A stretch of 64,000 nucleotides of DNA from Rhodococcus sp. 06-235-1A. Its GTDB lineage: Bacteria > Actinomycetota > Actinomycetes > Mycobacteriales > Mycobacteriaceae. This document shows, one piece after another, positions 1 to 7,705 of the stretch. The stretch's first letter is position 1, and every line of letters begins with the position of its first letter. The position numbers were made by a program, and so were the translations under genes. The stretch lies in the NCBI RefSeq assembly GCF_002258785.1, contig NZ_NOYI01000008.1, forward strand, positions 310,001 to 374,000, given 5' to 3'. Under the pieces are notes generated by a model, which saw nothing but the letters and a program-made list of their open reading frames with translations, was not told where the DNA came from and ran no database searches.

Positions 1-383
1 TGCCCCTGGCGGCAATGTTGATGGCCGGCTTCATCTCTCAGATTCCCGTGGAACTCGAGGAAGCCGCGATGGTCGACGGCTGCTCACGCCTGAAAGCCTT
101 CCGCATCATCATGCTGCCGCTGCTGCGACCCGGCCTGATCGCCGTCGGTTCCTTCGCGTTCATCGGCAGTTGGAACAACTTCCTGTTCGGCCTGATGTTC
201 ATCAGCAGCCAAGACAAGTTCACCCTCCCAGTCGGATTGAGCTACACGATCGGTTCCTACAACGTCGACTTCGGCGTCCTCGCGGCCGGCGGACTGATTG
301 CCGCGGTACCGGTGGTCGCTGTGTTTGCCGTCATCCAGAAGTACCTCGTCCAGGGCCTCAGCGCCGGCGCGGTCAAGGGCTGA
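1..383 (+). CDS. Carbohydrate ABC transporter permease, C-terminal part (MalG type)
   Basis: The gene enters from the left edge with its frame starting at base 3; only about 126 residues are present. It contains the EAA loop of ABC permeases (EEAAMVDG followed by a proline-rich segment), which docks on the ATPase, then hydrophobic helices and the C-terminal SAGAVKG ending typical of MalG-like sugar permeases. It would move the ligand delivered by the binding protein at 410 across the membrane. The stop is only 26 bases before that gene, so they are co-transcribed. No ATPase is seen in the visible part; it may lie upstream or be a shared MsiK/UgpC-type subunit. The substrate is inferred from context to be an aldarate or related sugar acid. 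Confidence 0.9.
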   Translation, partial: PLAAMLMAGFISQIPVELEEAAMVDGCSRLKAFRIIMLPLLRPGLIAVGSFAFIGSWNNFLFGLMFISSQDKFTLPVGLSYTIGSYNVDFGVLAAGGLIAAVPVVAVFAVIQKYLVQGLSAGAVKG

Positions 384-409
384 TCATGACGTACGGAAAG
401 AGAATCGAC

Positions 410-1732
410 ATGAATCGACGCACCCTGCTGCGCACGACCCTCGTCGGCGCGGTCGCGACGCTGGTACTGGCATCCTGCAGTTCCGAGACCGCACTGCCCG
501 ACGGTGAACTCGGAGATCCGAACAGCGGCACCCTCACTTTCTGGGACAACAATGCCGGACCGGATCGAACCCCGTTGTACGAGGAACTGATTCGACGTTT
601 CGAGGATGTCAATCCCGGCATCGACATCCAGTACGTCGGGCTTCCCTCGGACAGTGCCCAGCAGAAGTATCAGACGGCTCTCGCCGGTGGGTCGGCTCCC
701 GATCTGGGGATCGTGTCCACCGCGTATCTGGCGCCCCTCGTCGCGCAGGATGCCGTCATTCCGCTCGACGATTTCGTGGCGTCCTCGCCACAGAAGGACG
801 AGTACGACCCGAAGATCATCGAGTCGGCGATGGAGTCCGGTGGCGGTGAAAACCTGTACGGCCTGCCGTTCACCAGCAACAACGCAACGTTGTGGTATCG
901 AGCCGACTGGTTCGAGGAGGCCGGCATCGAGCCCCCGGACACATGGGACGAATTCTACGACGCCGCAGACGAACTGACCGACAAGTCCGAGGGCCGCTAC
1001 GGGTTCACCATCCGAGGCGGTGCCGGTTCGATCTACCCGTTGCTGCAGCACATGTTCGCCACCACCGGCATCGACAACTTCTTCGACGGCAGCGAATCCA
1101 CCGTCAACCGACCCGAGATGGTGCAGGCCATCGAACGTTTCGCCGCCCTGTACGACGTGGACACCCCCACCGCCGACGTCAACAACGGTTTCCCGCAGAT
1201 GGTCGCCAGCTTCGGTGGTGGCTCGGTGGCGATGATGCAGCACAACCTCGGATCGTTGAGCAATCACCGCAAGGCCCTCGGCGACAACGTCGGTGCCGTC
1301 GCACTGCCTCGCGCGGACAACGGCGTCCGTACGGTGATGACGGACCCGTTCCCGTCCTACACGGTGTTCAAGAGCAGCAAGCATCAGGCTGCGGCCTGGA
1401 AGTTCCTCGAGTTCATGACCTCCTCGGAATCGCAGGCCTACTGGAACGAGAACGTGGGGCAGATTCCGGTCAACGCCGCCGCTCGCTCCGCTCCCGCCTT
1501 CCAGGCGATGCCGTCGGTGCAAGCTGCTCAGGCCGCCCTCGACGATCCGGAGACGGTGCTGGTCACCCCACCGGACTACCTGCCGGATTTCGGCAAGATC
1601 GTCCAGGTTCAGATGCTGGGCCAGTGGCAGAAGGTCCTCATCGGGCAGCTCAGCGCTCAGGACTTCGCCGACGACTTCGCCGAGAAGCTCGACCGCTCCA
1701 AGGCCAAATACGATGCCCGACAGGGTAAATAG
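410..1732 (+). CDS. Sugar ABC transporter substrate-binding lipoprotein
   Basis: 440 residues of the extracellular solute-binding protein family 1. The N-terminus MNRRTLLRTT followed by a hydrophobic stretch and LVLASC gives a lipobox with Cys23, and the paired arginines suggest Tat export as a lipoprotein. The mature part has the LTFWDNN start usual for sugar-binding proteins. I chose the ATG at 410 because a GGAAAGAG ribosome site precedes it; an in-frame ATG at 386 is possible but would add eight charged residues before the signal peptide. It captures the ligand outside the cell for the permease immediately upstream. Lying next to aldarate catabolic enzymes, it probably binds an aldaric or uronic acid; that ligand is an inference. 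Confidence 0.9.
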   Translation: MNRRTLLRTTLVGAVATLVLASCSSETALPDGELGDPNSGTLTFWDNNAGPDRTPLYEELIRRFEDVNPGIDIQYVGLPSDSAQQKYQTALAGGSAPDLGIVSTAYLAPLVAQDAVIPLDDFVASSPQKDEYDPKIIESAMESGGGENLYGLPFTSNNATLWYRADWFEEAGIEPPDTWDEFYDAADELTDKSEGRYGFTIRGGAGSIYPLLQHMFATTGIDNFFDGSESTVNRPEMVQAIERFAALYDVDTPTADVNNGFPQMVASFGGGSVAMMQHNLGSLSNHRKALGDNVGAVALPRADNGVRTVMTDPFPSYTVFKSSKHQAAAWKFLEFMTSSESQAYWNENVGQIPVNAAARSAPAFQAMPSVQAAQAALDDPETVLVTPPDYLPDFGKIVQVQMLGQWQKVLIGQLSAQDFADDFAEKLDRSKAKYDARQGK

Positions 1733-1745
1733 GGGACTCATCGCC

Positions 1746-2906
1746 ATGTCAAGCGTCATCACCGAGGTTGCCGTCCAGGTCTTCAAGACCGAGGCTCGCA
1801 CCGCCGTCGATTCCTACGGGCATCGACACCCGGGGCCGTCCGTCCCGACCACCCAGGCACTGTTGCGCATCACCGATTCCGACGGCGTCAGCGGCTACGT
1901 CCTCGGCAAGACCAACTACCTGCGCGAAGACCAAGTGGAGCAACACTTCCGGCCGGTCATGATCGGTACCGACCCGTTGCACCGCGAGGAGATGGACCGC
2001 AAGTTCGCGATCCGACAGCGCACCAGAGCCGTCGAACTGCCCGAACACACCTGCAGCTACCTCGATCAGGCGCTGTGGGATCTGGCGGGTAACCGGTTCG
2101 ACACCCCGGTGTGGAAGCTGCTCGGCGGGGCCCGCAACGAGGTCAAGGCCTACGCGAGCACCATGTGTGGAGACACCATCGAGGGCGGACTGTCCAGTCC
2201 ACAGGAGTATGCGAACTTCGCTGTGGCGCTGAAAAATCAGGGCTACCAGGGAATCAAACTGCACACGTGGATGCCCCCGCTCGAAGGGGCACCGAGCCTC
2301 ACACGAGACATCGAGGCCTGCGCGGCGGTGCGAGATGCCGTCGGACCCGGGTTTTCGTTGATGCTCGATGGCTACCACTGGTACTCACGTACCGATGCAC
2401 TCAAGCTCGGCCGGGAACTCGACGCTCTGAAGTTCGACTGGTTCGAGGAACCGATGGACGAGTTTTCGATGCGCTCGTACAAGTGGCTGGCCGATCAGCT
2501 CGATACTCCCGTAATCGGTCCGGAGACCACTCCCGGCCGGCATCGCTCGCGGGCGGATTGGATCGCCGACGAGGCGTGCGACATCCTGCGCGTCGGTGCG
2601 ATGAACGGTGGCGGCATCACGCCTGCATTGAAGACCGTGCACATGGCCGACGGCTTTGGGCTCGAGTGCGAGATCCACGGCAACGGTGCCCCCAATCTCG
2701 CACTGGTAGGCGGCGCTCCGAACATCCAGTGGTACGAACGTGGCCTGCTGCATCCACTGGTCGACTACGACTGGGTTCCGCCGCACCTGAAGTCCATCGT
2801 CGATCCGATAGACGCGGACGGGATGGTGCGGATGCCATCGCGACCGGGCCTGGGCGAGGACATCGACCTGGAGTACATCGCGAACAATCTGATCGCCGAG
2901 TACTAG
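1746..2906 (+). CDS. Enolase-superfamily enzyme (mandelate racemase/muconate lactonizing type), substrate unknown
   Basis: 386 residues. The barrel residues are visible: a KxH motif (Lys171, His173) on the second strand, metal ligands Asp208, Glu234 and Glu260, and His311 in a CEIHGNG context. This is an acid-sugar dehydratase or epimerase scaffold, but KxH rather than KxK differs from glucarate and galactarate dehydratases, so another substrate or stereochemistry is expected. The start at 1746 has AGGGGA nine bases upstream, and the gap to the binding-protein gene is 13 bases, so it belongs to the transporter operon. Family membership is secure. A role in aldonate or aldarate breakdown is inferred from neighbours. 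Confidence 0.85.
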   Translation: MSSVITEVAVQVFKTEARTAVDSYGHRHPGPSVPTTQALLRITDSDGVSGYVLGKTNYLREDQVEQHFRPVMIGTDPLHREEMDRKFAIRQRTRAVELPEHTCSYLDQALWDLAGNRFDTPVWKLLGGARNEVKAYASTMCGDTIEGGLSSPQEYANFAVALKNQGYQGIKLHTWMPPLEGAPSLTRDIEACAAVRDAVGPGFSLMLDGYHWYSRTDALKLGRELDALKFDWFEEPMDEFSMRSYKWLADQLDTPVIGPETTPGRHRSRADWIADEACDILRVGAMNGGGITPALKTVHMADGFGLECEIHGNGAPNLALVGGAPNIQWYERGLLHPLVDYDWVPPHLKSIVDPIDADGMVRMPSRPGLGEDIDLEYIANNLIAEY

Positions 2907-2940
2907 TGTCCGTCGACAACATCCGTGTCCGCGTATGAAG

Positions 2941-2982
2941 CATCGTTCATCATGAGGGACACTGTCTCCATGGTGAACGATG
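2941..2982. promoter_or_regulatory. Inverted repeat over the iclR start region, candidate autoregulatory operator
   Basis: CATCGTTCATCATG (2941-2954) faces CATGGTGAACGATG (2969-2982), a 13 of 14 bp match around a 14-base spacer that itself holds a weaker dyad (GGACA/TGTCT). The right arm includes the start codon chosen for the IclR gene. Binding here would block translation or transcription initiation of the regulator, so autoregulation is the simplest reading. Confidence 0.55.
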
Positions 2983-3767
2983 TTACGGCCACAGCTGCGC
3001 CGGATAGTCAGCCGGTGAAGTCGGCCGAACGCACGATCCACATCCTCGAGACCCTGGCGGCGTCCCCCACGCGCATGAGCCTCGGCGAACTGCAGGAGGC
3101 GTGCGGGTATCCCCGATCGAGTCTGCACGCCTTGCTGAGGACGCTCAAGGACCTGCGCTGGATCGAGGCCGACGAGTCCGGTTCGCGGTACGGCATCGGC
3201 ACACACGCCCTGCTCACCGGCACGTCCTACCTCGACAAGGACTCCGTCGTCGGTCGAGCGGCGGCAGTGCTGGAAACGCTGCGCTCGGACGTCCGGCACA
3301 CTGTCCACTTCGCCCGACGTGACGAGGACTGCGTCATATACCTTGCCAGCCGCGGCTCCAAGCTCGAGGTACGGCGCATGCACCGCGTGGGACGCAAGCT
3401 GCCGTGCCACGTCACCGCTCTCGGTCAGGCATTGCTCGCCGAGCTGACGACCGACGAGGTGACACAGCTGCTGCCGAAGAAACTCGAGCGGTACACCGAG
3501 AACACCATCGTCGATCGTGATGCCCTCATCGCCGAACTCGCGCAGGTTCGCAGACGAGGGTGGTCGTTGGAGCAGGAGCAGGGCACCGCCGGCGTGGTCT
3601 GCATAGCGACCGTCGTGCCCTATCGGATCCCGGCCACCGATGCGCTCAGCGTCTCGATGCCCGCGGAAGTCGCCTCGTACCCGGGCGAACTCGAACGAAT
3701 CGCCGGGGTGCTCACCGACCACGCCGCCGCCTGGGCCCGAGAGCTTCGGGCCGAGGGAGTGCGGTAG
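2970..3767 (+). CDS. IclR family transcriptional regulator
   Basis: 265 residues. The N-terminal winged helix covers about residues 15-75 (SAERTIHILETLA, then a recognition region YPRSSLHALLRTL), followed by the IclR effector domain with HVTALGQALLAEL and a C-terminal VSMPAEVASYPG segment. IclR proteins commonly control degradation of small organic acids and sugars. I favour ATG 2970 because GAGGGA lies ten bases upstream; ATG 2952 and GTG 2925 are in frame. It lies between the transporter/enolase operon and the divergent catabolic genes and is the only regulator in the aldarate locus, so it is the likely local regulator. The effector is unknown. Confidence 0.88.
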   Translation: MVNDVTATAAPDSQPVKSAERTIHILETLAASPTRMSLGELQEACGYPRSSLHALLRTLKDLRWIEADESGSRYGIGTHALLTGTSYLDKDSVVGRAAAVLETLRSDVRHTVHFARRDEDCVIYLASRGSKLEVRRMHRVGRKLPCHVTALGQALLAELTTDEVTQLLPKKLERYTENTIVDRDALIAELAQVRRRGWSLEQEQGTAGVVCIATVVPYRIPATDALSVSMPAEVASYPGELERIAGVLTDHAAAWARELRAEGVR

Positions 3768-3826
3768 AGCCGCTTCGCGGCACGTGAGCGGAAGCTCGTG
3801 GTGGGCTACGAGGTTCCGCTCACCTG
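3766..3826. repeat. Two-hairpin intergenic repeat, copy 1; probable bidirectional terminator
   Basis: It starts at the iclR stop codon. A small hairpin (GCCGC-ttc-GCGGC) is followed by a large one in which GTGAGCGGAAGCTCGT pairs with ACGAGGTTCCGCTCAC with one mismatch over 16 bp and an 8-base loop. It sits between convergent genes. Related copies are at 31429-31490 and, in reverse orientation, at 62650-62713. Confidence 0.75.
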
Positions 3827-3845
3827 CGCGTCAGCGCTCCACGCG

Positions 3846-5045
3846 TCAGCGCACTACTGCCTTCGCGACGGTCCACGCACGACCCTGCTCACTCAATGTG
3901 AAGCCCAATCCCGGGCGCGCAGACAGATGCATGCGTCCGTCCCGGGTCTCGAGATGCTCGTCGAACAACGGGTCCAGCCAGTCGAAGTGCTCCACCCATG
4001 TCTGCAGTGGATACACCGCCGCAAGGTGCAGGTGGATCTCCATGGCGAAGTGCGGGGCGAGCTGCAGATTGTGGTGCTCGGCCAGCGTCGCCAATTTCAG
4101 GAACTGGGTGATTCCGCCGATGCGCGGAGCGTCGGGCTGCAGTATGTCCACCGAACCGGCCTCGATGAGGCGGACGTGCTCGCCGACGCTGGCCAGCATT
4201 TCCCCCGTCGCGATGGAGGTGTCGAGGCTGCGAGCGAGCTGGGCGTGCCCCTCCGCGTCGTAGGCGTCGAGCGGCTCCTCTATCCAGACGAGATCGAACT
4301 GCTCCAGGATTCGGCCCATCCGCTGCGCCGTCGGTCGATCCCACTGCTGATTGGCATCGACCATCAATGGGACATCGTCGCCTAGGAATTCACGTACCGC
4401 GGTGACACGAGCGATGTCGGTACGCCAATCCGGCTGTCCTACCTTCAGTTTGATACCCCCGATGCCGTTCGCCAGCGACATGGCAGCGTTCTCGATGACC
4501 TCCTCGATCGGCGTGTGCAGAAACCCGCCGGAGGTGTTGTACGTCTGCACCGAATCACGCGCCGAGCCGATCAGCTTGGCCAGCGGCAACCCGGCGCGCT
4601 TGGCTTTGAGATCCCACAGTGCGATGTCGATCGCGGCAATCGCCTGCGTAGCAACACCACTGCGGCCCACCGAGGCTCCGGCCCACACCAGCTTGGTCCA
4701 GATCTTGCCGATGTCGTTCGGGTCCTCGCCGATGAGTACCGGGGCGATCTCCTGGGCATGCGCGAACTGAGCAGGCCCGCCCGCACGCTTGGAATACCCG
4801 AAACCGATTCCCTCATGGCCCTGTTCGGTGCGAATTTCAGCGAACAGGAACACCACCTCGGTCATCGCCTTCTGCCGGCCGGTGAGTACTTTGGCGTCGC
4901 TGATCGGATTCTTCAGGGGTAGCACGATCGAGGACAGCGTCACCTCGGCGATGCGGTCGATGCTCGCCGCCCCGGGGGCCAGCGCCGTGATCGCCGCGTT
5001 CGGGGCAGTGAGTCCGCTGGTCGGTTTGTCAGTGTCGATGGTCAT
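3846..5045 (-). CDS. Galactarate/L-talarate dehydratase-like enolase-superfamily enzyme
   Basis: 399 residues. Visible catalytic elements are Lys199-x-Lys201 (IKLKVG), Asp230 and Asn232 (VDANQQW), Glu257, Glu282 (ATGEM), Asp304 and His332 in PHFAMEIHLHLAA, followed by WVEHFDWLDPLF. That C-terminal signature resembles L-talarate/galactarate dehydratases, which turn galactarate into 5-dehydro-4-deoxyglucarate, the same intermediate made by glucarate dehydratase. The start at 5045 is set by AGGAG six bases upstream; a longer in-frame start at 5081 falls in the -10 region of the predicted promoter. It has its own promoter despite gudD and a dehydrogenase lying upstream on the same strand. The family is certain; the exact substrate is inferred from the signature. 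Confidence 0.8.
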   Translation of the reverse strand: MTIDTDKPTSGLTAPNAAITALAPGAASIDRIAEVTLSSIVLPLKNPISDAKVLTGRQKAMTEVVFLFAEIRTEQGHEGIGFGYSKRAGGPAQFAHAQEIAPVLIGEDPNDIGKIWTKLVWAGASVGRSGVATQAIAAIDIALWDLKAKRAGLPLAKLIGSARDSVQTYNTSGGFLHTPIEEVIENAAMSLANGIGGIKLKVGQPDWRTDIARVTAVREFLGDDVPLMVDANQQWDRPTAQRMGRILEQFDLVWIEEPLDAYDAEGHAQLARSLDTSIATGEMLASVGEHVRLIEAGSVDILQPDAPRIGGITQFLKLATLAEHHNLQLAPHFAMEIHLHLAAVYPLQTWVEHFDWLDPLFDEHLETRDGRMHLSARPGLGFTLSEQGRAWTVAKAVVR

Positions 5046-5081
5046 CTGTGACTCCTGAGATCGTCGATTACGTTGCTTCAC

Positions 5082-5115
5082 AGCCTATTTCGAGCAGCGA
5101 TGCACGTCCAACACC
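5082..5115 (-). promoter_or_regulatory. Promoter with shared 18-bp aldarate element upstream of the galactarate dehydratase-like gene
   Basis: On the coding strand there is TTGGAC (5111-5106), an 18-base spacer and TAGGCT (5087-5082). The -35 lies inside GGTGTTGGACGTGCATCG (5115-5098), which recurs at the gudD and aldehyde dehydrogenase promoters. The 36 bases to the chosen start codon contain the AGGAG site. Confidence 0.65.
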
Positions 5116-5117
5116 AT

Positions 5118-6071
5118 TTACCGGCTGATCGATGCCGCCAGTGCATCGATGTTGGATGCAAAATCGGCAACCCTGCCCACGAACGTGTGATGCGTGACGC
5201 CGGACGAGTGCGGAGTCATCAGCACATTGTCGAGATCGCGAAACGGCAACACACTCGGCTCTCCCACGCCATCCGGCCCGGGGTAGCGGTACCAGACATC
5301 GATCGCGGCCGCGGCAATCTCGTTGCGAGACAACGCGTTGAACAGCGGCTGCTCCTGCACCAACGGCCCACGACCGACATTGATGAGTACCCCATCGGTG
5401 CCGAGCCTGCTCAGCTCCTCGGCACCGATCACGCCGCGGGTGTGCTCGTTCAGCGGTGCGGAGACCACGAGAACATCCGCGAAGTCGACCAGCCTCGTCA
5501 AATCCTGCGTATCCGATGCCCATTCGAGCCCGTCATCCGGAGCCCGTCCGCTTCCGGTGACCGCAGCACCCACGGCGCCGTATGCCCGAAACAGCTGCCA
5601 CGTTCGCCTGCCGATGTGCCCGAAGCCGACGAATCCGATGCGGGCACCGCTCAGCGACAACGGTTGCGCAATGCTCGGGTCGTAGACCGACGTGGCGAAC
5701 ACTCCGGAGCGGAGTGCACGATCCTGTTCCAGAAACTTACGGCGCAGCATCACGGTCGCAGCCACGACATATTCCGCGATCGACTGCTCGTGATGAAAGG
5801 TGTTGCACACCTGCACATCGGGGCCCAATCCGGAGCGGTCGACGTTGTCCGTTCCGGCACCCGCGACGTGCACCATACGCAAGTTCGGCGCTGCGGCACC
5901 CATGGCCGCACTGAACTTGCCGCCGACGTACACGTCTGCATCGGCAAGTTCGCCGATGACCCGACTCTCGTCGAACGGAACGCACCAGATCACCTCGGTG
6001 TCGGCGGGCAGCCCCGCCTCGAACTGCTCCCGATGGGGCAGCACATTCCGATCGCCGACGACGACCTTCAC
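5118..6071 (-). CDS. NAD-dependent 2-hydroxyacid dehydrogenase-like protein with altered catalytic position
   Basis: 317 residues with the D-isomer-specific 2-hydroxyacid dehydrogenase fold. The Rossmann motif is GFVGFGHIG, the catalytic arginine is in NVGRGPLV and the histidine in MTPHSSG. The usual catalytic glutamate (DVFxxE) is replaced: the sequence is DVWYRYPG, placing tyrosine where 3-phosphoglycerate dehydrogenase has Glu269. The substrate is probably a sugar-acid-derived oxo or hydroxy acid, or chemistry is changed. Translation begins with GTG directly overlapping the TAG of gudD (TAGTG), so it is coupled to glucarate dehydratase. That coupling argues for a role in the same pathway. 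Confidence 0.82.
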   Translation of the reverse strand: MKVVVGDRNVLPHREQFEAGLPADTEVIWCVPFDESRVIGELADADVYVGGKFSAAMGAAAPNLRMVHVAGAGTDNVDRSGLGPDVQVCNTFHHEQSIAEYVVAATVMLRRKFLEQDRALRSGVFATSVYDPSIAQPLSLSGARIGFVGFGHIGRRTWQLFRAYGAVGAAVTGSGRAPDDGLEWASDTQDLTRLVDFADVLVVSAPLNEHTRGVIGAEELSRLGTDGVLINVGRGPLVQEQPLFNALSRNEIAAAAIDVWYRYPGPDGVGEPSVLPFRDLDNVLMTPHSSGVTHHTFVGRVADFASNIDALAASISR

Positions 6072-7417
6072 TAGCGCACCAGAGCCGGTCGCTTGCTATC
6101 GAAGGTCCAACCCTCGATCAGATACTGCATGCCGATGGCGTCGTCGCGGGCACCGAGGCCCTCCTTCAGGTACAGCTCATGTGCCGCGTCGATCTGCTCG
6201 AAATCGAGTTCGACGCCAAGGCCGGGCTTGTCGGGCACGGTGAGGTACCCGTCCTCGATCGTGAAGGGATCCTTGGTGACTCGCTGGCCGTCCTGCCAGA
6301 TCCAGTGCGTGTCGATGGCGGTGATCGTCCCGGGCGCCGCTGCGGCGACGTGGGTGAACATGGCCAGCGAGACGTCGAAGTGGTTGTTGGAGTGCGAACC
6401 CCACGTCAGGCCCCACGCATCGCACAGCTGAGCCACGCGCAACGAGCCGGCCATCGTCCAGAAGTGTGGGTCGGCCAGCGGGATGTCCACCGCACCGGAT
6501 CGGATGGTGTGGCCCATCTCGCGCCAGTCGGTGGCGATCATGTTGGTCGCGGTCTGCAATCCGGTGGCGCGCTTGAATTCGGTCATCACTTCGCGGCCCG
6601 AGAATCCACCCTCAGGTCCGACGGGGTCCTCGGCATAGGCCAGCACATCGAGAAGGCCGCGGCAGGTGTCGATCGCATCCTTCAGGAGCCAGCCACCGTT
6701 GGGATCCAACGTGATTCGAGCCTCAGGGAATCGCTCGGCCAGCGCGCGCACCGCGGCAGCCTCCTCGGCCGCGGGAAGCGCACCACCCTTGAGCTTGAAG
6801 TCTTGAAACCCGTATCGGGCCTGCGCGGCCTCGGCGAGGCGCACGATCGACTCGGGATCCATGGCCTCCTCGTGCCTGATACGCATCCAGTCATCGGCCC
6901 CAGCGGCTTCGTCGTCTGCACTGCGGTAGGCGAGGTCGGTCTTGGTCCGATCGGCGACGAAGAACAGGTAGCCCAGAGCCTGAACCTTCTCGCGCTGCTG
7001 CCCGTCCCCCAACAGTGCGGCGACGCTGACGCCGAGGTGCTGGCCGAGCAGATCCAACAATGCCGATTCCACCGCGGTCACAGCGTGTATCGCGATCCGC
7101 AGATCGAAGGTCTGCGCTCCTCGGCCACCGGCATCACGATCCGCGAACGCGCGGCGCATCTCGGCGAGAATCGCGTTGTAACGACCGATTCCCTGGCCCT
7201 GCACGAGCACGCGCGCATCCTCGATAGTCTGCCGAATCGCCTCTCCGCCCGGCACTTCGCCGACGCCGGTGCGCCCGTCCGAGTCGGTGAGCACCACCAG
7301 ATTGCGAGTGAAGTACGGTGCATGCGCACCGCTGAGATTGAGCAGCATGTCGTCGTGACCCGCGATGGGTATGACGCTCATATCGGTGACGACGGGGGTG
7401 CTGGTGTGGACGTTCAT
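6071..7417 (-). CDS. gudD: Glucarate dehydratase
   Basis: 448 residues, the family's usual length. It dehydrates D-glucarate (and L-idarate) to 5-dehydro-4-deoxyglucarate. All residues known from the E. coli enzyme are present with a constant offset of three: Lys208-x-Lys210, Asp238, Asn240, Asn292, Asp316 and His342 ([10 protein letters not shown]). The long conserved blocks [15 protein letters not shown] and [14 protein letters not shown] make this the most confident enzyme call in the locus. The start at 7417 follows a GAAAGG site; the longer in-frame start at 7498 lies upstream of the predicted -10. It heads the gudD-dehydrogenase operon, divergent from the aldehyde dehydrogenase operon. 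Confidence 0.95.
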   Translation of the reverse strand: MNVHTSTPVVTDMSVIPIAGHDDMLLNLSGAHAPYFTRNLVVLTDSDGRTGVGEVPGGEAIRQTIEDARVLVQGQGIGRYNAILAEMRRAFADRDAGGRGAQTFDLRIAIHAVTAVESALLDLLGQHLGVSVAALLGDGQQREKVQALGYLFFVADRTKTDLAYRSADDEAAGADDWMRIRHEEAMDPESIVRLAEAAQARYGFQDFKLKGGALPAAEEAAAVRALAERFPEARITLDPNGGWLLKDAIDTCRGLLDVLAYAEDPVGPEGGFSGREVMTEFKRATGLQTATNMIATDWREMGHTIRSGAVDIPLADPHFWTMAGSLRVAQLCDAWGLTWGSHSNNHFDVSLAMFTHVAAAAPGTITAIDTHWIWQDGQRVTKDPFTIEDGYLTVPDKPGLGVELDFEQIDAAHELYLKEGLGARDDAIGMQYLIEGWTFDSKRPALVR

Positions 7418-7461
7418 GTCCGACCTTTCTCGCATACTTCTGGTGACTCTGCTCACATGAG

Positions 7462-7516
7462 ACAGTAGGGCCGCAGATCGATGCATGTCCAAGACCATCT
7501 ACGCATCGACCGATGC
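7462..7516 (-). promoter_or_regulatory. gudD promoter with the shared 18-bp element and an adjacent dyad
   Basis: The coding strand carries GGTCTTGGACATGCATCG (7496-7479) including -35 TTGGAC (7492-7487), and TACTGT (7467-7462) as -10 after 19 bases. Just upstream is the dyad GCATCG-AC-CGATGC (7503-7516), which repeats the CGATGC half-site found in the element. This looks like a regulator site cluster at the main promoter of the locus. Confidence 0.65.
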
Positions 7517-7601
7517 AGTAGAGGTATCGGCCACTGCATTCGGCGCTCATCGTGCCTGGCAGCGAGATCGATACCGAGACTGAATCAAATACGACTTTTT
7601 T

Positions 7602-7635
7602 AGACTTGGACATGTATCGAACGGCCTTCTAGCGT
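7602..7635 (+). promoter_or_regulatory. Promoter of the aldehyde dehydrogenase-KDG dehydratase operon with the shared 18-bp element
   Basis: AGACTTGGACATGTATCG (7602-7619) includes -35 TTGGAC (7606-7611); TAGCGT (7630-7635) follows after 18 bases. It is the third occurrence of the element and keeps the same orientation and position relative to the -10 as the other two. The promoter shows that the in-frame GTG at 7634 cannot be the start of the dehydrogenase. Confidence 0.68.
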
Positions 7636-7705
7636 GGTGACCTATGAGCCAGGTCACGCCCTGGCGTCAGCGCACGTATCGCACCACAGCCCTAGGAGTC
7701 ACCCC

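Noticed and set aside
7634..7705. Earlier GTG for the aldehyde dehydrogenase
   Set aside because: It coincides with the predicted -10 box; ATG 7706 has AGGAG upstream and matches the usual N-terminus.
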